Positions 48,709 to 57,261 of a stretch of DNA of 64,000 nt are shown one piece after another. Both the position numbers and the translations under genes were made by a program. The notes below the pieces were generated by a model. The model ran no database searches. It had not been told where the DNA came from and saw only the letters and a program-made list of their open reading frames with translations. Within the stretch, counting starts at the first letter, position 1; the number at the start of each line of letters is the position of its first letter. This DNA is from Alkalibacterium sp. AK22 (GTDB lineage Bacteria; Bacillota; Bacilli; Lactobacillales; Carnobacteriaceae_A), in NCBI RefSeq assembly GCF_000585255.1, contig NZ_JANL01000006.1, positions 83,746 to 147,745 on the forward strand, read 5' to 3'.

Positions 48709-49608
48709 ATGGAAATCAAACAGCTGCTTTATTTTATCGAAGTCGCCGAACGCGAGCACATGTCGGATGCTGCCCAGCAGCTGAATGTCGCCCAGTCTGC
48801 AGTGAGCCGCCAGATTAAAAATCTTGAAGAGGAACTACAGGTGGAACTGTTTGAACGCGTCGGCCGTCGGGTCAAGCTACTGCCAATTGGCAGGCTTGTT
48901 CTGCATCAGGCCAAGGACATCATGGCGCAGCTGGAGCAGATGAAACATCAGATTGCCGATCATTCCGCTCCTGAAAACGGCACCATCCATGTTGGTTTTC
49001 CGACTAGCCTCGCAACAACCTTGCTCCCCAGGCTGATCCAGTCCTTTTCCACTGACTATCCAAACATCAAATTTCAGTTGAGGCAGGGATCCTACCAGTA
49101 TCTGCTGGAATCAATCAAGAACAGAGAACTGAACCTGGCCTTCATCGGTCCTGTCATTGAAGAAGATCCACTCATTCAAGGTAGCGTTCTCTTTGACGAG
49201 CCGCTTTATCTTCTTGTATCAAAGGCACACGCCTTGTCAGTTAAGCAGTCCGTTCCCTTGTCTGCTTTAAAAAACGAGGAATTTATTCTTTTCCCCAAAG
49301 GCTATATTCTGGAAGAAGTAGTCAGTACTGCTTGCCGGTCTGTCGGTTTTGAGCCCAAAGTCAGTACCGAAGGAGAAGATATGGATGCCATCAAAGGTAT
49401 GGTAGCCGCCGGCATCGGGATTACCTTGCTTCCGGAGAGTGCCGTGACCCAGTACCGGTCACCTTTTCTGACTTGCATCCCAGTCACTGATCCTGACGTT
49501 ACACGGACTGTCGGCATCATCACCTCCAGGACCCGCCAGCTTTCTCCTCCAGAAAAGCTGTTTCACACTTTTGTGCTTGATCAATTCAGCCATGCAAAAA
49601 AGCACTAG
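48709..49608 (+). CDS. gltC: LysR-type regulator, GltC-like
   Basis: The 299-residue protein has an N-terminal winged HTH (residues 1-60, MEIKQLLYFIEVAEREHMSDAAQQLNVAQSAVSRQIKNLE) and a LysR substrate-binding domain (about 90-295). It is divergent from gltB with a 149-base gap, the same arrangement as Bacillus subtilis gltC-gltAB, where GltC activates glutamate synthase in response to 2-oxoglutarate and glutamate. AAGGAGACGG precedes the ATG. The regulatory role is inferred mainly from position. Confidence 0.85.
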   Translation: MEIKQLLYFIEVAEREHMSDAAQQLNVAQSAVSRQIKNLEEELQVELFERVGRRVKLLPIGRLVLHQAKDIMAQLEQMKHQIADHSAPENGTIHVGFPTSLATTLLPRLIQSFSTDYPNIKFQLRQGSYQYLLESIKNRELNLAFIGPVIEEDPLIQGSVLFDEPLYLLVSKAHALSVKQSVPLSALKNEEFILFPKGYILEEVVSTACRSVGFEPKVSTEGEDMDAIKGMVAAGIGITLLPESAVTQYRSPFLTCIPVTDPDVTRTVGIITSRTRQLSPPEKLFHTFVLDQFSHAKKH

Positions 49609-49642
49609 TGTCTCAAATCCTACTCTGCTGCGCACACAAATA

Positions 49643-49680
49643 GGCAGCGCCTATTTTCTTCTTGTACAGGCGCTGCTTTC
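49643..49680 (+). terminator. terminator of gltC
   Basis: GCAGCGCCT pairs with AGGCGCTGC and is followed by TTTCAATTTTCTTATTT. Confidence 0.8.
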
Positions 49681-49747
49681 AATTTTCTTATTTGGCTGTA
49701 ACTCGCAGGAGTTGCTTTAAACTCTCAAACTGAAAAATCCAATGTCC

Positions 49748-49963
49748 TCAAAAAGACGTGTTGCAGCGACTGCAGTAAGGATTGTCGGTCCGTCTGACTT
49801 GCCGACCGCAGTTCGGGCAAGTCACCCGCTGGTCTTCTTCTGAACCTAAAGAAGAAAAACCTCTGGAAAATATTCGGCTCCCCATATTCAGTGACCGGGT
49901 CATATACTTAAAAGACAAAAACATCATAAAGCCTGTTAAAAGTAGTACGATAATGATTGGCAT
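49748..49963 (-). CDS. membrane-anchored zinc-ribbon protein, 71 residues
   Basis: I start it at ATG 49963, six bases after AAAGGTG; an upstream GTG overlaps that site. One membrane helix (PIIIVLLLTGFMMFLSFKYM) is followed by a linker and a C-terminal zinc ribbon CPNCGRQVRRTDNPYCSRC. Proteins of this shape are common in Firmicutes, and their function is unknown. It follows the oxidoreductase gene on the same strand by 27 bases and is likely co-transcribed with it. Confidence 0.7.
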   Translation of the reverse strand: MPIIIVLLLTGFMMFLSFKYMTRSLNMGSRIFSRGFSSLGSEEDQRVTCPNCGRQVRRTDNPYCSRCNTSF

Positions 49964-49990
49964 CTTGTCCACCTTTCTCGGTTGCAGCTC

Positions 49991-50902
49991 TCAAACGAAT
50001 GTCAGGATGATCTTGCCTCCGGCCTGTCCAGTTTCGCTCAACTCATGCGCTTCTCTGACTCCCGCTTCAGAAAAAGGAAACGTCCTTGACACTACAGGCC
50101 TCAGCTCCCCTTTTTCCATCCAGTCTGCCAAGGCTGTAATCCCTTCTTTAGTCGGCTTCATAGAAAAAAATGTCGCCTGGACTTGGCGGCCGTCAAACTT
50201 TTCCTCCTCCGGCTCTTTAGCCACCGACAGCAGCTTGCCTCCCTCTTTTAAAACAGCAAAACTTCTATCCTGAACCTCTCCCCCTACGGGATCAAGAATC
50301 AGGTCGACTGGCTCCAGGACTTCTTCGAAGGATTCCCTCGTGTAGTCGATCGCCCGGTCGGCTCCCAACGCCATCAGTCTGTCCTGATGGCGGGTGCTGG
50401 CAGTTGCAGCTACCCAGGCGCCTCTTTTTTTAGCGATCTGAACAGCCAACGAGCCGACTCCCCCGGAACCTGCATGGACCAGCACCCGCTGACTAGGCTG
50501 GACCTGTCCCCGGGTCACGATAGCCTCATAGGCCGTCTGTCCAGTCAATGGAACAGCCGCAGCTGTTTCAAAGTCAATATTAGCCGGAAGCTTCACTGCA
50601 CGGTCCGGATTGACCAGCACATATTCAGCATAGGTCTTGGCCCCATTAGCCATGATCCGGTCTCCCGGCTCAAATCCAGTTGTCTCTTCTCCGACAGCAA
50701 CTACGGTTCCCGCCACGTCCCCGCCCACAATCATTGGAAGCTTCCCGCCGAACAATCCTTTCCGTCTCTTGATATCAATCGGATTAACACTGGTCGCTGC
50801 CAGTTTGACTAGCAGACGGTCAGCTTTGATTTCCGGCCGGTCGATGTCTTTGAGCTTCAGCTCTTCGACCCCGCCGAAGGCTTCGATTACTATAGCTTTC
50901 AC
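49991..50902 (-). CDS. NADPH:quinone oxidoreductase-like MDR protein
   Basis: The 303-residue protein is a medium-chain dehydrogenase/reductase. MKAIVIEAFGGVEELKLKDI opens the GroES-like domain, NPIDIKRRKG and GDVAGTVVAVG follow, and VLVHAGSGGVGSLAVQIAKKRGAWV is the NADPH-binding Rossmann motif. It lacks the zinc-ligand cysteines of alcohol dehydrogenases, fitting the quinone reductase branch. GGAGATAAAG precedes the ATG. Substrate unknown. Confidence 0.88.
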   Translation of the reverse strand: MKAIVIEAFGGVEELKLKDIDRPEIKADRLLVKLAATSVNPIDIKRRKGLFGGKLPMIVGGDVAGTVVAVGEETTGFEPGDRIMANGAKTYAEYVLVNPDRAVKLPANIDFETAAAVPLTGQTAYEAIVTRGQVQPSQRVLVHAGSGGVGSLAVQIAKKRGAWVAATASTRHQDRLMALGADRAIDYTRESFEEVLEPVDLILDPVGGEVQDRSFAVLKEGGKLLSVAKEPEEEKFDGRQVQATFFSMKPTKEGITALADWMEKGELRPVVSRTFPFSEAGVREAHELSETGQAGGKIILTFV

Positions 50903-51235
50903 CTTTATCTCCTCCAGACTCTCTTTGCATGCACCCTTATTTTAGCACAGGCCGTAACAGGTTGAACGTCATATGTCTCCCGTACATTCAAATACCCGCA
51001 CCGATAAAAACCCGTCCCTAAAGCTGACTTCATAAATAATGTACAAAAAAGCCCTCTTCATCCAGGCCAGCCGGCTGCTAGCCGGTAAGCAAAAATGAAA
51101 AGCGCTCTTTTTTCCTATCTGTTTGCTTTAACCGACTCGGATCCACCTTACATCAAGAGTCCGCTGAGAGACAGCAGAATCACCGAGCCTGAGCATGCAG
51201 ACAGCCAGACTCCTGCTTTATTATTTTATCCGTTT
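50903..51235. other. intergenic region between the oxidoreductase gene and mgtE
   Basis: It contains the leader of the oxidoreductase gene and a hairpin-rich block at about 51042-51117 (CCGGCTGCTAGCCGG inside an A-rich/T-rich outer stem) that probably ends mgtE transcription. No ORF. Confidence 0.5.
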
Positions 51236-52603
51236 CTACATTAAATAACCCAGCAACTGAGTGACCAGTACAAAGTAAATGACCAGACCGGAAATATCTT
51301 TGATTGTTGTGATAATCGGATCGGCTCCGGCAGCCTGATCAATGCCCAGCTTGAACAGCACATAAGGAATAAAGAAGCCCAATGCCGTCGCCAGCGTCAT
51401 GGTCAAAGCCAGTGCTACACCTACAGCAATACCCAGTTCTGGAATGCCTTGCCAAGTGGAAGCGATGATGCCGGTCGCAATCCCGACCAGCACACCCATA
51501 CTCAAACCAACCAGAGTTTCCTTACCCAGATGCTTCATAAATTTACTGGTGTCCACATGTCCCAAAATCAGTCCTCTGGCAAAAATTGTGGAAGACTGAG
51601 TTCCGGCATTTCCTCCCATATCCATGATAACCGGGATAAAAATGGCTACAGCAGCGATGGCTTCGAGCGCTTCTTCAAAGGAATCGATAACGACACCAGC
51701 CAGCAGGCCGCCTACCATCGTAATGACAAGGAAAGGCAGACGCACTTTCCAGATCTCTATCAGCGTCCCGTTTACCAGGCGCTCACTGCGGTTGGACTCT
51801 CTGTCAGTCAAGTCTGCCAGACCGGCTTTATCAAAGATGTCTTCCGTTGTTTCTTCTTCTATAATATCCATGGCATCGTCGAAAGTCATGATTCCAACAA
51901 TCCGGTTTTCCTTATCCACAACAGGCAGTGCTAGGAAGTCAAGAGACTGAAGCAGGCGGGCTGCTTCTTCCTGATCCGTATCCGTCGATACCTTAGCTAC
52001 TTTCTGGTGCATGACATTGCCGATGATTTCCTCCGGGTCGGCCATGACCAGCTCTCTCAAAGACAGTACCCCTTCCAGCTTTCTGCTAGCATCCGTCACG
52101 TAGATAATATAAATGGTTTCTTTTTCAGCAGCGGTTAGTCTGACTGCTTCGAGGGCTGCACTGACTTTCATTTCTTTTTTGACCGTGACGTATTCCGGTG
52201 TCATCAGTCGGCCGGCGGTCTCTTCTTCGTAGCCCATCAGTAAAGCTGTTGCCTGGCGCTCTTCCTGATCCAGAGAAGCAATCAGATTTTTAGTCACCTT
52301 AGCCGGCAGTTCATCCAGCAGGCGGACCCGGTCATCCGGTGCCATTTCGGCAAATACTTCAATTACTTTGTCTTCTGTAAATGAACGGATCAGCTGCTGC
52401 TGTGTATTGGACTCCAGCTGCTCAAATATATGGAGAGCACGCTCTTTTGGCAGCAGGCGGAACAGAATACCTTTCTCCTCTGCCGGCAGGTCATGCAGGG
52501 TGCTGATGATTTCCACATTATCTGCCTGGATGACCGTGTCTTTTAGTGCTTCCATATCTCTTTTTTCGAGGTTGGCCCGTACATTTGCTTTGAATTTGTC
52601 CAT
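51236..52603 (-). CDS. mgtE: magnesium transporter MgtE
   Basis: The 455-residue protein has the full MgtE layout: N-terminal superhelical domain (HDLPAEEKGILFRLLPKERA...), two CBS domains (about 135-255, GRLMTPEYVTVKKEM and LPVVDKENRIVGIMTFDD), a plug helix and five C-terminal membrane helices. The pore region includes FIPVIMDMGGNAGTQSSTI and ALTMTLATALGFFIPY. It imports Mg2+ and closes when cytoplasmic Mg2+ loads the CBS and N domains. AGGAATCATC with GGAGG precedes ATG 52603. It is controlled by the M-box leader upstream. Confidence 0.96.
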   Translation of the reverse strand: MDKFKANVRANLEKRDMEALKDTVIQADNVEIISTLHDLPAEEKGILFRLLPKERALHIFEQLESNTQQQLIRSFTEDKVIEVFAEMAPDDRVRLLDELPAKVTKNLIASLDQEERQATALLMGYEEETAGRLMTPEYVTVKKEMKVSAALEAVRLTAAEKETIYIIYVTDASRKLEGVLSLRELVMADPEEIIGNVMHQKVAKVSTDTDQEEAARLLQSLDFLALPVVDKENRIVGIMTFDDAMDIIEEETTEDIFDKAGLADLTDRESNRSERLVNGTLIEIWKVRLPFLVITMVGGLLAGVVIDSFEEALEAIAAVAIFIPVIMDMGGNAGTQSSTIFARGLILGHVDTSKFMKHLGKETLVGLSMGVLVGIATGIIASTWQGIPELGIAVGVALALTMTLATALGFFIPYVLFKLGIDQAAGADPIITTIKDISGLVIYFVLVTQLLGYLM

Positions 52604-52695
52604 GATGATTCCTCCATTTGGTTGTTTTGATAGCGTTCTTCTAGAGTTTTACTGCTGTCATCCCAACAGGGATACTCGTCCTTATCCTTCTGCAT
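52543..52695 (-). CDS. small ORF of 50 codons between the M-box and mgtE
   Basis: ATG 52695 is preceded by GGAGGTG with a 7-base spacer, a better site than most genes here. The frame (MQKDKDEYPCWDDSSKTLEE...) runs past the mgtE start and ends 61 bases inside mgtE in another frame. The peptide is highly charged and matches no family. Translation of it would cover the mgtE ribosome site, so it could modulate mgtE translation. It might instead be a chance frame. Confidence 0.5.
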   Translation of the reverse strand: MQKDKDEYPCWDDSSKTLEERYQNNQMEESSWTNSKQMYGPTSKKEIWKH

Positions 52696-52717
52696 CAGGC
52701 CTCACCTCCGTTCAATT

Positions 52718-52755
52718 AAAAAATGCGACTGCCGGGATTGTCCCAGAAGCCGCAT
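52718..52755 (-). terminator. expression-platform terminator of the M-box
   Basis: On the minus strand ATGCGGCTTCTGGGA pairs with TCCCGGCAGTCGCAT (one mismatch, two G-U) and runs into TTTTTT. It lies between the aptamer and mgtE and would stop transcription when Mg2+ is plentiful. Confidence 0.85.
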
Positions 52756-52835
52756 ACTAAACCATTTCAGAAAAAGAGTATCATCAATAAACATCGATTA
52801 TGGACAGCATAAATCATACACTGCGTATTCATCTA

Positions 52836-52997
52836 CTCTTCGTCTGGGTTTTAGCACTAAATGACGTAGATTCACAAAGGAATCAGCTATCTTAAGCAAG
52901 ACCTTAATCCGATCATGCCTGTTCTACCCATTGGCCTCTCTGGAGGTTTTTGGGCAATAGCCTGTGTTCATTTAGGAGCCTCTCCTAACAAGTATTT
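52836..52997 (-). ncRNA. M-box (ykoK) magnesium riboswitch
   Basis: On the minus strand the aptamer reads CTTGTTAGGAGAGGCTCCTA, then GGCTATTGCCCAAAAACC, GCCAATGGGTAGAACAGGC, ATGATCGGATTAAGGTCTTG and CTTAAGATAGCTGATTCC. These blocks, in this order, are the conserved P1-P6 segments of the M-box, which folds on Mg2+. Position upstream of a Mg2+ transporter and a downstream terminator complete the case. Confidence 0.92.
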
Positions 52998-53012
52998 GAT
53001 TGACCGTTTTAA

Positions 53013-53041
53013 AGCTTACAATAAAATACATGGCCTGTCAA
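53013..53041 (-). promoter_or_regulatory. promoter of the M-box-mgtE transcript
   Basis: On the minus strand TTGACA (53036-53041) and TAAGCT (53013-53018) are separated by 17 bases. Transcription would start about 10 bases before the aptamer. Confidence 0.7.
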
Positions 53042-53140
53042 ACGGGTATACAGGTCGACCCTCGGAAATTAGCCATAACAATCTAATTCCCGAGGGCCAA
53101 CTACATAAATTATCTTTTACTCCTGGCATTTATTTCAGGT

Positions 53141-53788
53141 CTAATCCAACTGACTCAACATCTGTTCAACTTCTTTATCTTCCACTTGCGGGAAATGACG
53201 GTAATAGGCTCCCACAGCCCCTAGAAAATGCCGGGGGATGTCTACCGCTGCGACTGCATCCACCTGTTTCAACAAATCCTGGCAAGTGTTTTCCGGAACA
53301 ACCGGAACTGCCACAATGATGTGGCTGGCCTTTTGGTCCTTTACTGACTGAACAGCCGCTTTCATGGTCATGCCGGTAGCAATACCGTCATCCACGAAGA
53401 TCACGGTCTGACCTTTTATCCGCTGTACCAAAAGCCACTGGTCATACAGTGCTCGGCGCTTGTGCATCTGCCTGCGCAAAGACTGGATCTCTTGCTGCAG
53501 CCAGACCGGGTCTATCCGTCTCATTTCCTTTTCGTTGATGATGGGTTCGCCCAGTTCGGCAATCGCTCCTATAGCATATTCCGGATGAAGCGGATGGCCA
53601 ATCTTCTTGGACAGCAACATATCAAACCGCAAACCGTGCTGTCTCGCAATTTCGATACCCAAAGGAACCCCTCCCCTGGGAAGAGCCAGAACGATGGTTT
53701 TTTGGGGATCCAAAATGTCAATCCTGGACGCCAGCTGTTTGCCGGCATCCAATCGGTCATCAAACAGCAGAAAGAGTCCTCCCTTCAC
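53141..53788 (-). CDS. phosphoribosyltransferase-domain protein
   Basis: The product has up to 215 residues. FDDRLDAGKQLASRI, LALPRGGVPLGIEIARQHG and the PRPP loop VIFVDDGIATGMTMKAA identify a type I PRTase-like protein of the kind often found as a stand-alone predicted phosphoribosyltransferase. The start is unclear. The GTG at 53788 has no site, while GGGAGG lies seven bases before a CTG (about 53770) that would begin LLFDDRLDAGK, close to where related proteins begin. Its true substrate is unknown. Confidence 0.82.
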   Translation of the reverse strand: MKGGLFLLFDDRLDAGKQLASRIDILDPQKTIVLALPRGGVPLGIEIARQHGLRFDMLLSKKIGHPLHPEYAIGAIAELGEPIINEKEMRRIDPVWLQQEIQSLRRQMHKRRALYDQWLLVQRIKGQTVIFVDDGIATGMTMKAAVQSVKDQKASHIIVAVPVVPENTCQDLLKQVDAVAAVDIPRHFLGAVGAYYRHFPQVEDKEVEQMLSQLD

Positions 53789-54036
53789 CCTCTAGCGGTC
53801 TTGTTTGGCGTATTTAAAGGTCTCAGGTACTGATTTAAGCGGCAGGTAACTGCTGCTCTCATGCTCGTATTCTACTCATTTCACTATAGCATATACCTTG
53901 TAAAAAACCATTTCAGCGCTCAGCTATTCTATATTTTGCCGCCTTTGACTCATTTCAAGGGTTTCTCTTTTAAAATATCTTAAGTTTGTTCTATAATGGC
54001 TAGAGAAGCTATATCAATGTTAGGGAGGAATTAATT

Positions 54037-54444
54037 ATGTCATTTGTAAAAGGTTTATTAATCGGAGCCACTTTAGGACTACTCTTTGCACCGAAGAGTG
54101 GTCAGGAAACACGGAACGACATCGCCAAAAAGTTTGATGATTCTAAAAAATCAGCCAGCGAGTATGCTGACATGGCTAAAGTTAAGTCAGAAGAAATGCA
54201 GCAGACTGCCGGAACGGCAACAGAAAACATCAAGTTGACGATTTCAAAAACGGCTCAGGAACTGCGTGAACAGCTCCACCGTGCCTCTGAAGACATTAGA
54301 AGCGAAGCGAAGCTGTTAAAAGAAGATATCCGCGAAACAGCAGAAGATGTCAAAGAAACAACTGAAGAGGCTGCATCAGACGTGGCCGCTGAAGTCGAAG
54401 ACGCTTCAGATGATATCAAGGCAGAAGCTCAGGATAAAAAGTAA
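54037..54444 (+). CDS. YtxH-domain protein
   Basis: The 135-residue protein begins MSFVKGLLIGATLGLLFAPKSGQETRNDI, the exact signature of YtxH/gas-vesicle-like general stress proteins: one short membrane-inserting helix followed by a long amphipathic coil. The rest is a highly acidic helical repeat (EDIRETAEDVKETTEEAASD). AGGGAGGAA precedes the ATG. Such proteins are often induced by stress; the role is unknown. Confidence 0.85.
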   Translation: MSFVKGLLIGATLGLLFAPKSGQETRNDIAKKFDDSKKSASEYADMAKVKSEEMQQTAGTATENIKLTISKTAQELREQLHRASEDIRSEAKLLKEDIRETAEDVKETTEEAASDVAAEVEDASDDIKAEAQDKK

Positions 54445-54479
54445 TCTGCTCCAGCTTTTAGCTGAACAGCCTAAAGACA

Positions 54480-54521
54480 AAAAAGAACCTGCCTCTTGTT
54501 TAAAGAAGGCAGGTTCTTTTT
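54480..54521 (+). terminator. terminator of the YtxH gene
   Basis: AAAAGAACCTGCCT pairs with AGGCAGGTTCTTTT and is followed by a T run. Confidence 0.88.
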
Positions 54522-54654
54522 CTGGGCTGTACTTGCTCACTTTATATCTTAGTTATATCTCATTTAAAATTAATGTTTACATATTAAAATGTGCATAATT
54601 TAATCTTTATTTACTTTTCTTTTTGTTTATAGACGTCTGACCTAAAAGTCTAAA

Positions 54655-55545
54655 TCATATGTTGGCATCCTGCTCAAAAGACAGGGCTTCTTCCTTGTGC
54701 ATGGCCTCAAGACTTTCCCTCGCCATTTTGGTGATCAAAGAATACTTTTCATTCTGCTGAATATCAAAAATGGTCTTGGCCTTCTGATAGGCCCCCACCG
54801 CTTCCCGGTGCTGACCCAACTTTTCCAGACAGTAGCCCTTATAATAAAAGAAATCCCCCAGCAAAAACAGCGTATTCTTTTCCACCACTAGCTCCAGCCC
54901 CTGCATGACTTTTTCCAGACAGTCCCCGTACTTCTCCTGGCGCGACAGGCAGATGGCATAGTTCAGCAGCAGCTTGGCTTTTTTCTCGTGATTCATCCAC
55001 TCCGCGAATGAATTGAATCCCTTTTTATAGTAAGCTTCAGCCTTGTCATATTCCTTCTTTTTCAAATAACGGTTGCCGATACTGTCAATGATTTCCACCC
55101 TTAGCTCACCGTTCTTGACATCTTTCTCCATTTCAATCAGATAGTCCAGCGCCTTTTCGTTATCCCCGTCACGGTAGGCAAACAGCAGGCCATGAATCCA
55201 GTCAAAAAACTCCCTTTCTTCCCCGACCGCCTTTCTGATCAGTTCCTCGTTGGAATCGATCAGGTAGGACACAGAATCATACTCCCTGCGCTCCAGATGC
55301 TGCCGAATCATCCGACAAAGCTGAGACATCTGCGAATAGCGGCTTTCCACAGAATCTTCCCCGTAAAAGTAATTGATGGATACCCCGAGTCGCTCTGAAA
55401 TCTTCTCCATCAACCCTCTGCTTGGTCTGACTTTTTTCTTTTCAATCCGGCTGACCATGGCCTGCGTACAGATACCGTCCGCCAGTTCCGCTTGCGTCAT
55501 TTTTATCTCTTTGCGTCTAGATTTAATCTTCTCCCCTATTTTCAT
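54655..55545 (-). CDS. HTH-TPR transcriptional regulator (Rgg/RRNPP-like)
   Basis: The 296-residue protein has an N-terminal XRE domain (residues 5-60, MTQAELADGICTQAMVSRIEKKKVRPS) and a C-terminal array of about five TPR-type helical hairpins (for example KKKEYDKAEAYYKKGFNSFAEW and CLEKLGQHREAVGAYQKAKTIF). This is the RRNPP layout (Rgg, PlcR, PrgX), in which the TPR domain binds a short exported peptide. I searched the 110 bases downstream and 240 upstream and saw no clear peptide pheromone gene. Its targets may be distant. Confidence 0.8.
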   Translation of the reverse strand: MKIGEKIKSRRKEIKMTQAELADGICTQAMVSRIEKKKVRPSRGLMEKISERLGVSINYFYGEDSVESRYSQMSQLCRMIRQHLERREYDSVSYLIDSNEELIRKAVGEEREFFDWIHGLLFAYRDGDNEKALDYLIEMEKDVKNGELRVEIIDSIGNRYLKKKEYDKAEAYYKKGFNSFAEWMNHEKKAKLLLNYAICLSRQEKYGDCLEKVMQGLELVVEKNTLFLLGDFFYYKGYCLEKLGQHREAVGAYQKAKTIFDIQQNEKYSLITKMARESLEAMHKEEALSFEQDANI

Positions 55546-55703
55546 GCAATTATCCCTCTCATTATATTACCATTATAATAGTAGTTATATTAAATTATTA
55601 TACATAAAACAGCATCGCATATCTATATTAATTTTCATAATTTTTCTTTTTTTTACACTATCATGACTCAAGCCCTTGTCCCCCTAGTGAAGCAGATTAC
55701 AAA

Positions 55704-55757
55704 TAAAAAGCCGCCCATCTTGCTCTTCCTGCTCAGGAAGGCTCTGATGAACGGCTA
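55704..55757 (-). terminator. terminator of the pst-phoU operon
   Basis: On the minus strand AGCCGTTCATC pairs with GATGGGCGGCT, enclosing a second hairpin CTTCCTGAGCAGGAAG, and ends in TTTTTATTTG. Confidence 0.8.
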
Positions 55758-55789
55758 AACTTGCATAAGCGTCTGTTTTATTTTTTCGG

Positions 55790-56473
55790 TTATACACCCA
55801 GCTGCTTATAGTCATGGTGGGTGTTAAGCTCCTGGATTTCGCCTGTTTCAAAGTAAAGTATCCATTCCGAAATATTAGTGATGTAATCTCCCATGCGTTC
55901 AATATAGGTGCTGACCAGAATGTAATCCGTTGCCCCTAAAACCAACTCCGGATCTCTGCGCATTTCGTCAATACTGGCCGTTTTGATTGCCATAGCCAAA
56001 GTATCAATCTCTTCATCTCTCAGGGCGATCTGTTCAGCTTTATGGCTGTCATAGTCGATATAGGCATCGACGATGTCCTGCCCCATCTTCTTTATTTTCT
56101 CACCTGCCAGAGAAATCTGGTCTTCGATTGCCTTGTTCCGTTTGTTGCCTTTAACTCTGATTGTTGACTTAGAAATACTGACTGCGTGATCTCCCATACG
56201 CTCCAAATCAGCAGAGGCCTTCATAACCGTGATGATTTTTCGCAAATCCGCTGTAACCGGCTGCTGAAGAGCAATCAATTCGATACAGCCTTGTTCAAGC
56301 TGGTGTTCCATATCGTTGATTTTTATGTCTTCTTCAATTACTGACTTGGCCAGCTCTTTATCATGATTGACAAAGGCCTTGATTGACTTATAGATGGCTT
56401 CGTTGACACGATTTCCCATCTGGAAAAACTGGCTGTGCAGTTTGTTCAGCTCTTCTTCGTACACTCTTCTCAT
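55790..56473 (-). CDS. phoU: phosphate uptake regulator PhoU
   Basis: The 227-residue helical protein has two PhoU repeats of three-helix bundles, each with the metal-binding E(D)xxxD pattern (MEHQLEQGCIELIALQQPVTADLRKIITVMKASADLERMGDHAVSIS and DEMRRDPELVLGATDYILVSTYIERMGDYITNIS). It restrains PhoR and the Pst transporter when phosphate is sufficient. It is the last gene of the operon, 27 bases after pstB. Confidence 0.95.
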   Translation of the reverse strand: MRRVYEEELNKLHSQFFQMGNRVNEAIYKSIKAFVNHDKELAKSVIEEDIKINDMEHQLEQGCIELIALQQPVTADLRKIITVMKASADLERMGDHAVSISKSTIRVKGNKRNKAIEDQISLAGEKIKKMGQDIVDAYIDYDSHKAEQIALRDEEIDTLAMAIKTASIDEMRRDPELVLGATDYILVSTYIERMGDYITNISEWILYFETGEIQELNTHHDYKQLGV

Positions 56474-56500
56474 TTTACCTTCTCCTTTTCCTGCCGTGAT

Positions 56501-57259
56501 TTAACCAAAGCGTCCGGAAATATAATTATCTGTCTGCTCTTCTTTAGGATTGGTGAATAGCTGACGCGTCATGTCCTGTTCGATAATGTCTCCATTCAAG
56601 AAAAAGGCTGTCCGGTCTGAGATACGCGAAGCCTGCTGCATGTTGTGCGTCACCATAACAATCGTGTAGTCTTCTTTCAGCTCCATGACCAGCTCCTCAA
56701 TTTTGGCTGTTGAGATAGGGTCCAAGGCACTGGTCGGCTCATCCATCAGTAAAACATCCGGTTCAACAGCCAGAGCACGGGCAATGCAGATACGCTGCTG
56801 TTGTCCGCCGGAAATCGATAGGGCGTTGCGGTCCAGGTGATCTTTGACTTCATCCCAGATGGCAGCTTGACGCAGACTTTTTTCAACGATTTCATCCAGT
56901 TCATTTTTCTTTTTGATTCCATGTGTTCTTGGACCAAAAGCAATATTGTCATAGATACTTTTAGGGAAAGGATTTGGCTGCTGGAAAACCATGCCGACAC
57001 GCTTTCTCAATTCGTTCAGCTCGACCTTTTTGCTGTAGATATTCTTGCCGTCCAGCTCCACGCTTCCTTCAATCCGGCAGTTTTCGACCAGGTCATTCAT
57101 ACGGTTGAGCGTCTTGATTAATGTTGATTTTCCGCACCCTGACGGTCCGATAAAGGCAGTGATTTCATTTTCGTAAATATCAAGATCCACTCCGTGCAGA
57201 GCTTCGAACTTGCCATACCACAGCTTCAGATCTCTAACTTTGATTTTCTGGTTCAACAT
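56501..57259 (-). CDS. pstB: phosphate ABC transporter ATPase PstB
   Basis: The 252-residue ATPase carries Walker [21 protein letters not shown] (37-56), the PstB-specific [20 protein letters not shown], signature [15 protein letters not shown] and Walker [16 protein letters not shown]. It drives phosphate import through PstC and PstA. It starts two bases after the pstA stop. Confidence 0.96.
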   Translation of the reverse strand: MLNQKIKVRDLKLWYGKFEALHGVDLDIYENEITAFIGPSGCGKSTLIKTLNRMNDLVENCRIEGSVELDGKNIYSKKVELNELRKRVGMVFQQPNPFPKSIYDNIAFGPRTHGIKKKNELDEIVEKSLRQAAIWDEVKDHLDRNALSISGGQQQRICIARALAVEPDVLLMDEPTSALDPISTAKIEELVMELKEDYTIVMVTHNMQQASRISDRTAFFLNGDIIEQDMTRQLFTNPKEEQTDNYISGRFG

Positions 57260-57261
57260 AA

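Noticed and set aside
55373..55666. 97-codon plus-strand ORF as a peptide pheromone for the TPR regulator
   Set aside because: It is largely antisense to the regulator's HTH region and has no ribosome site or signal-peptide logic.
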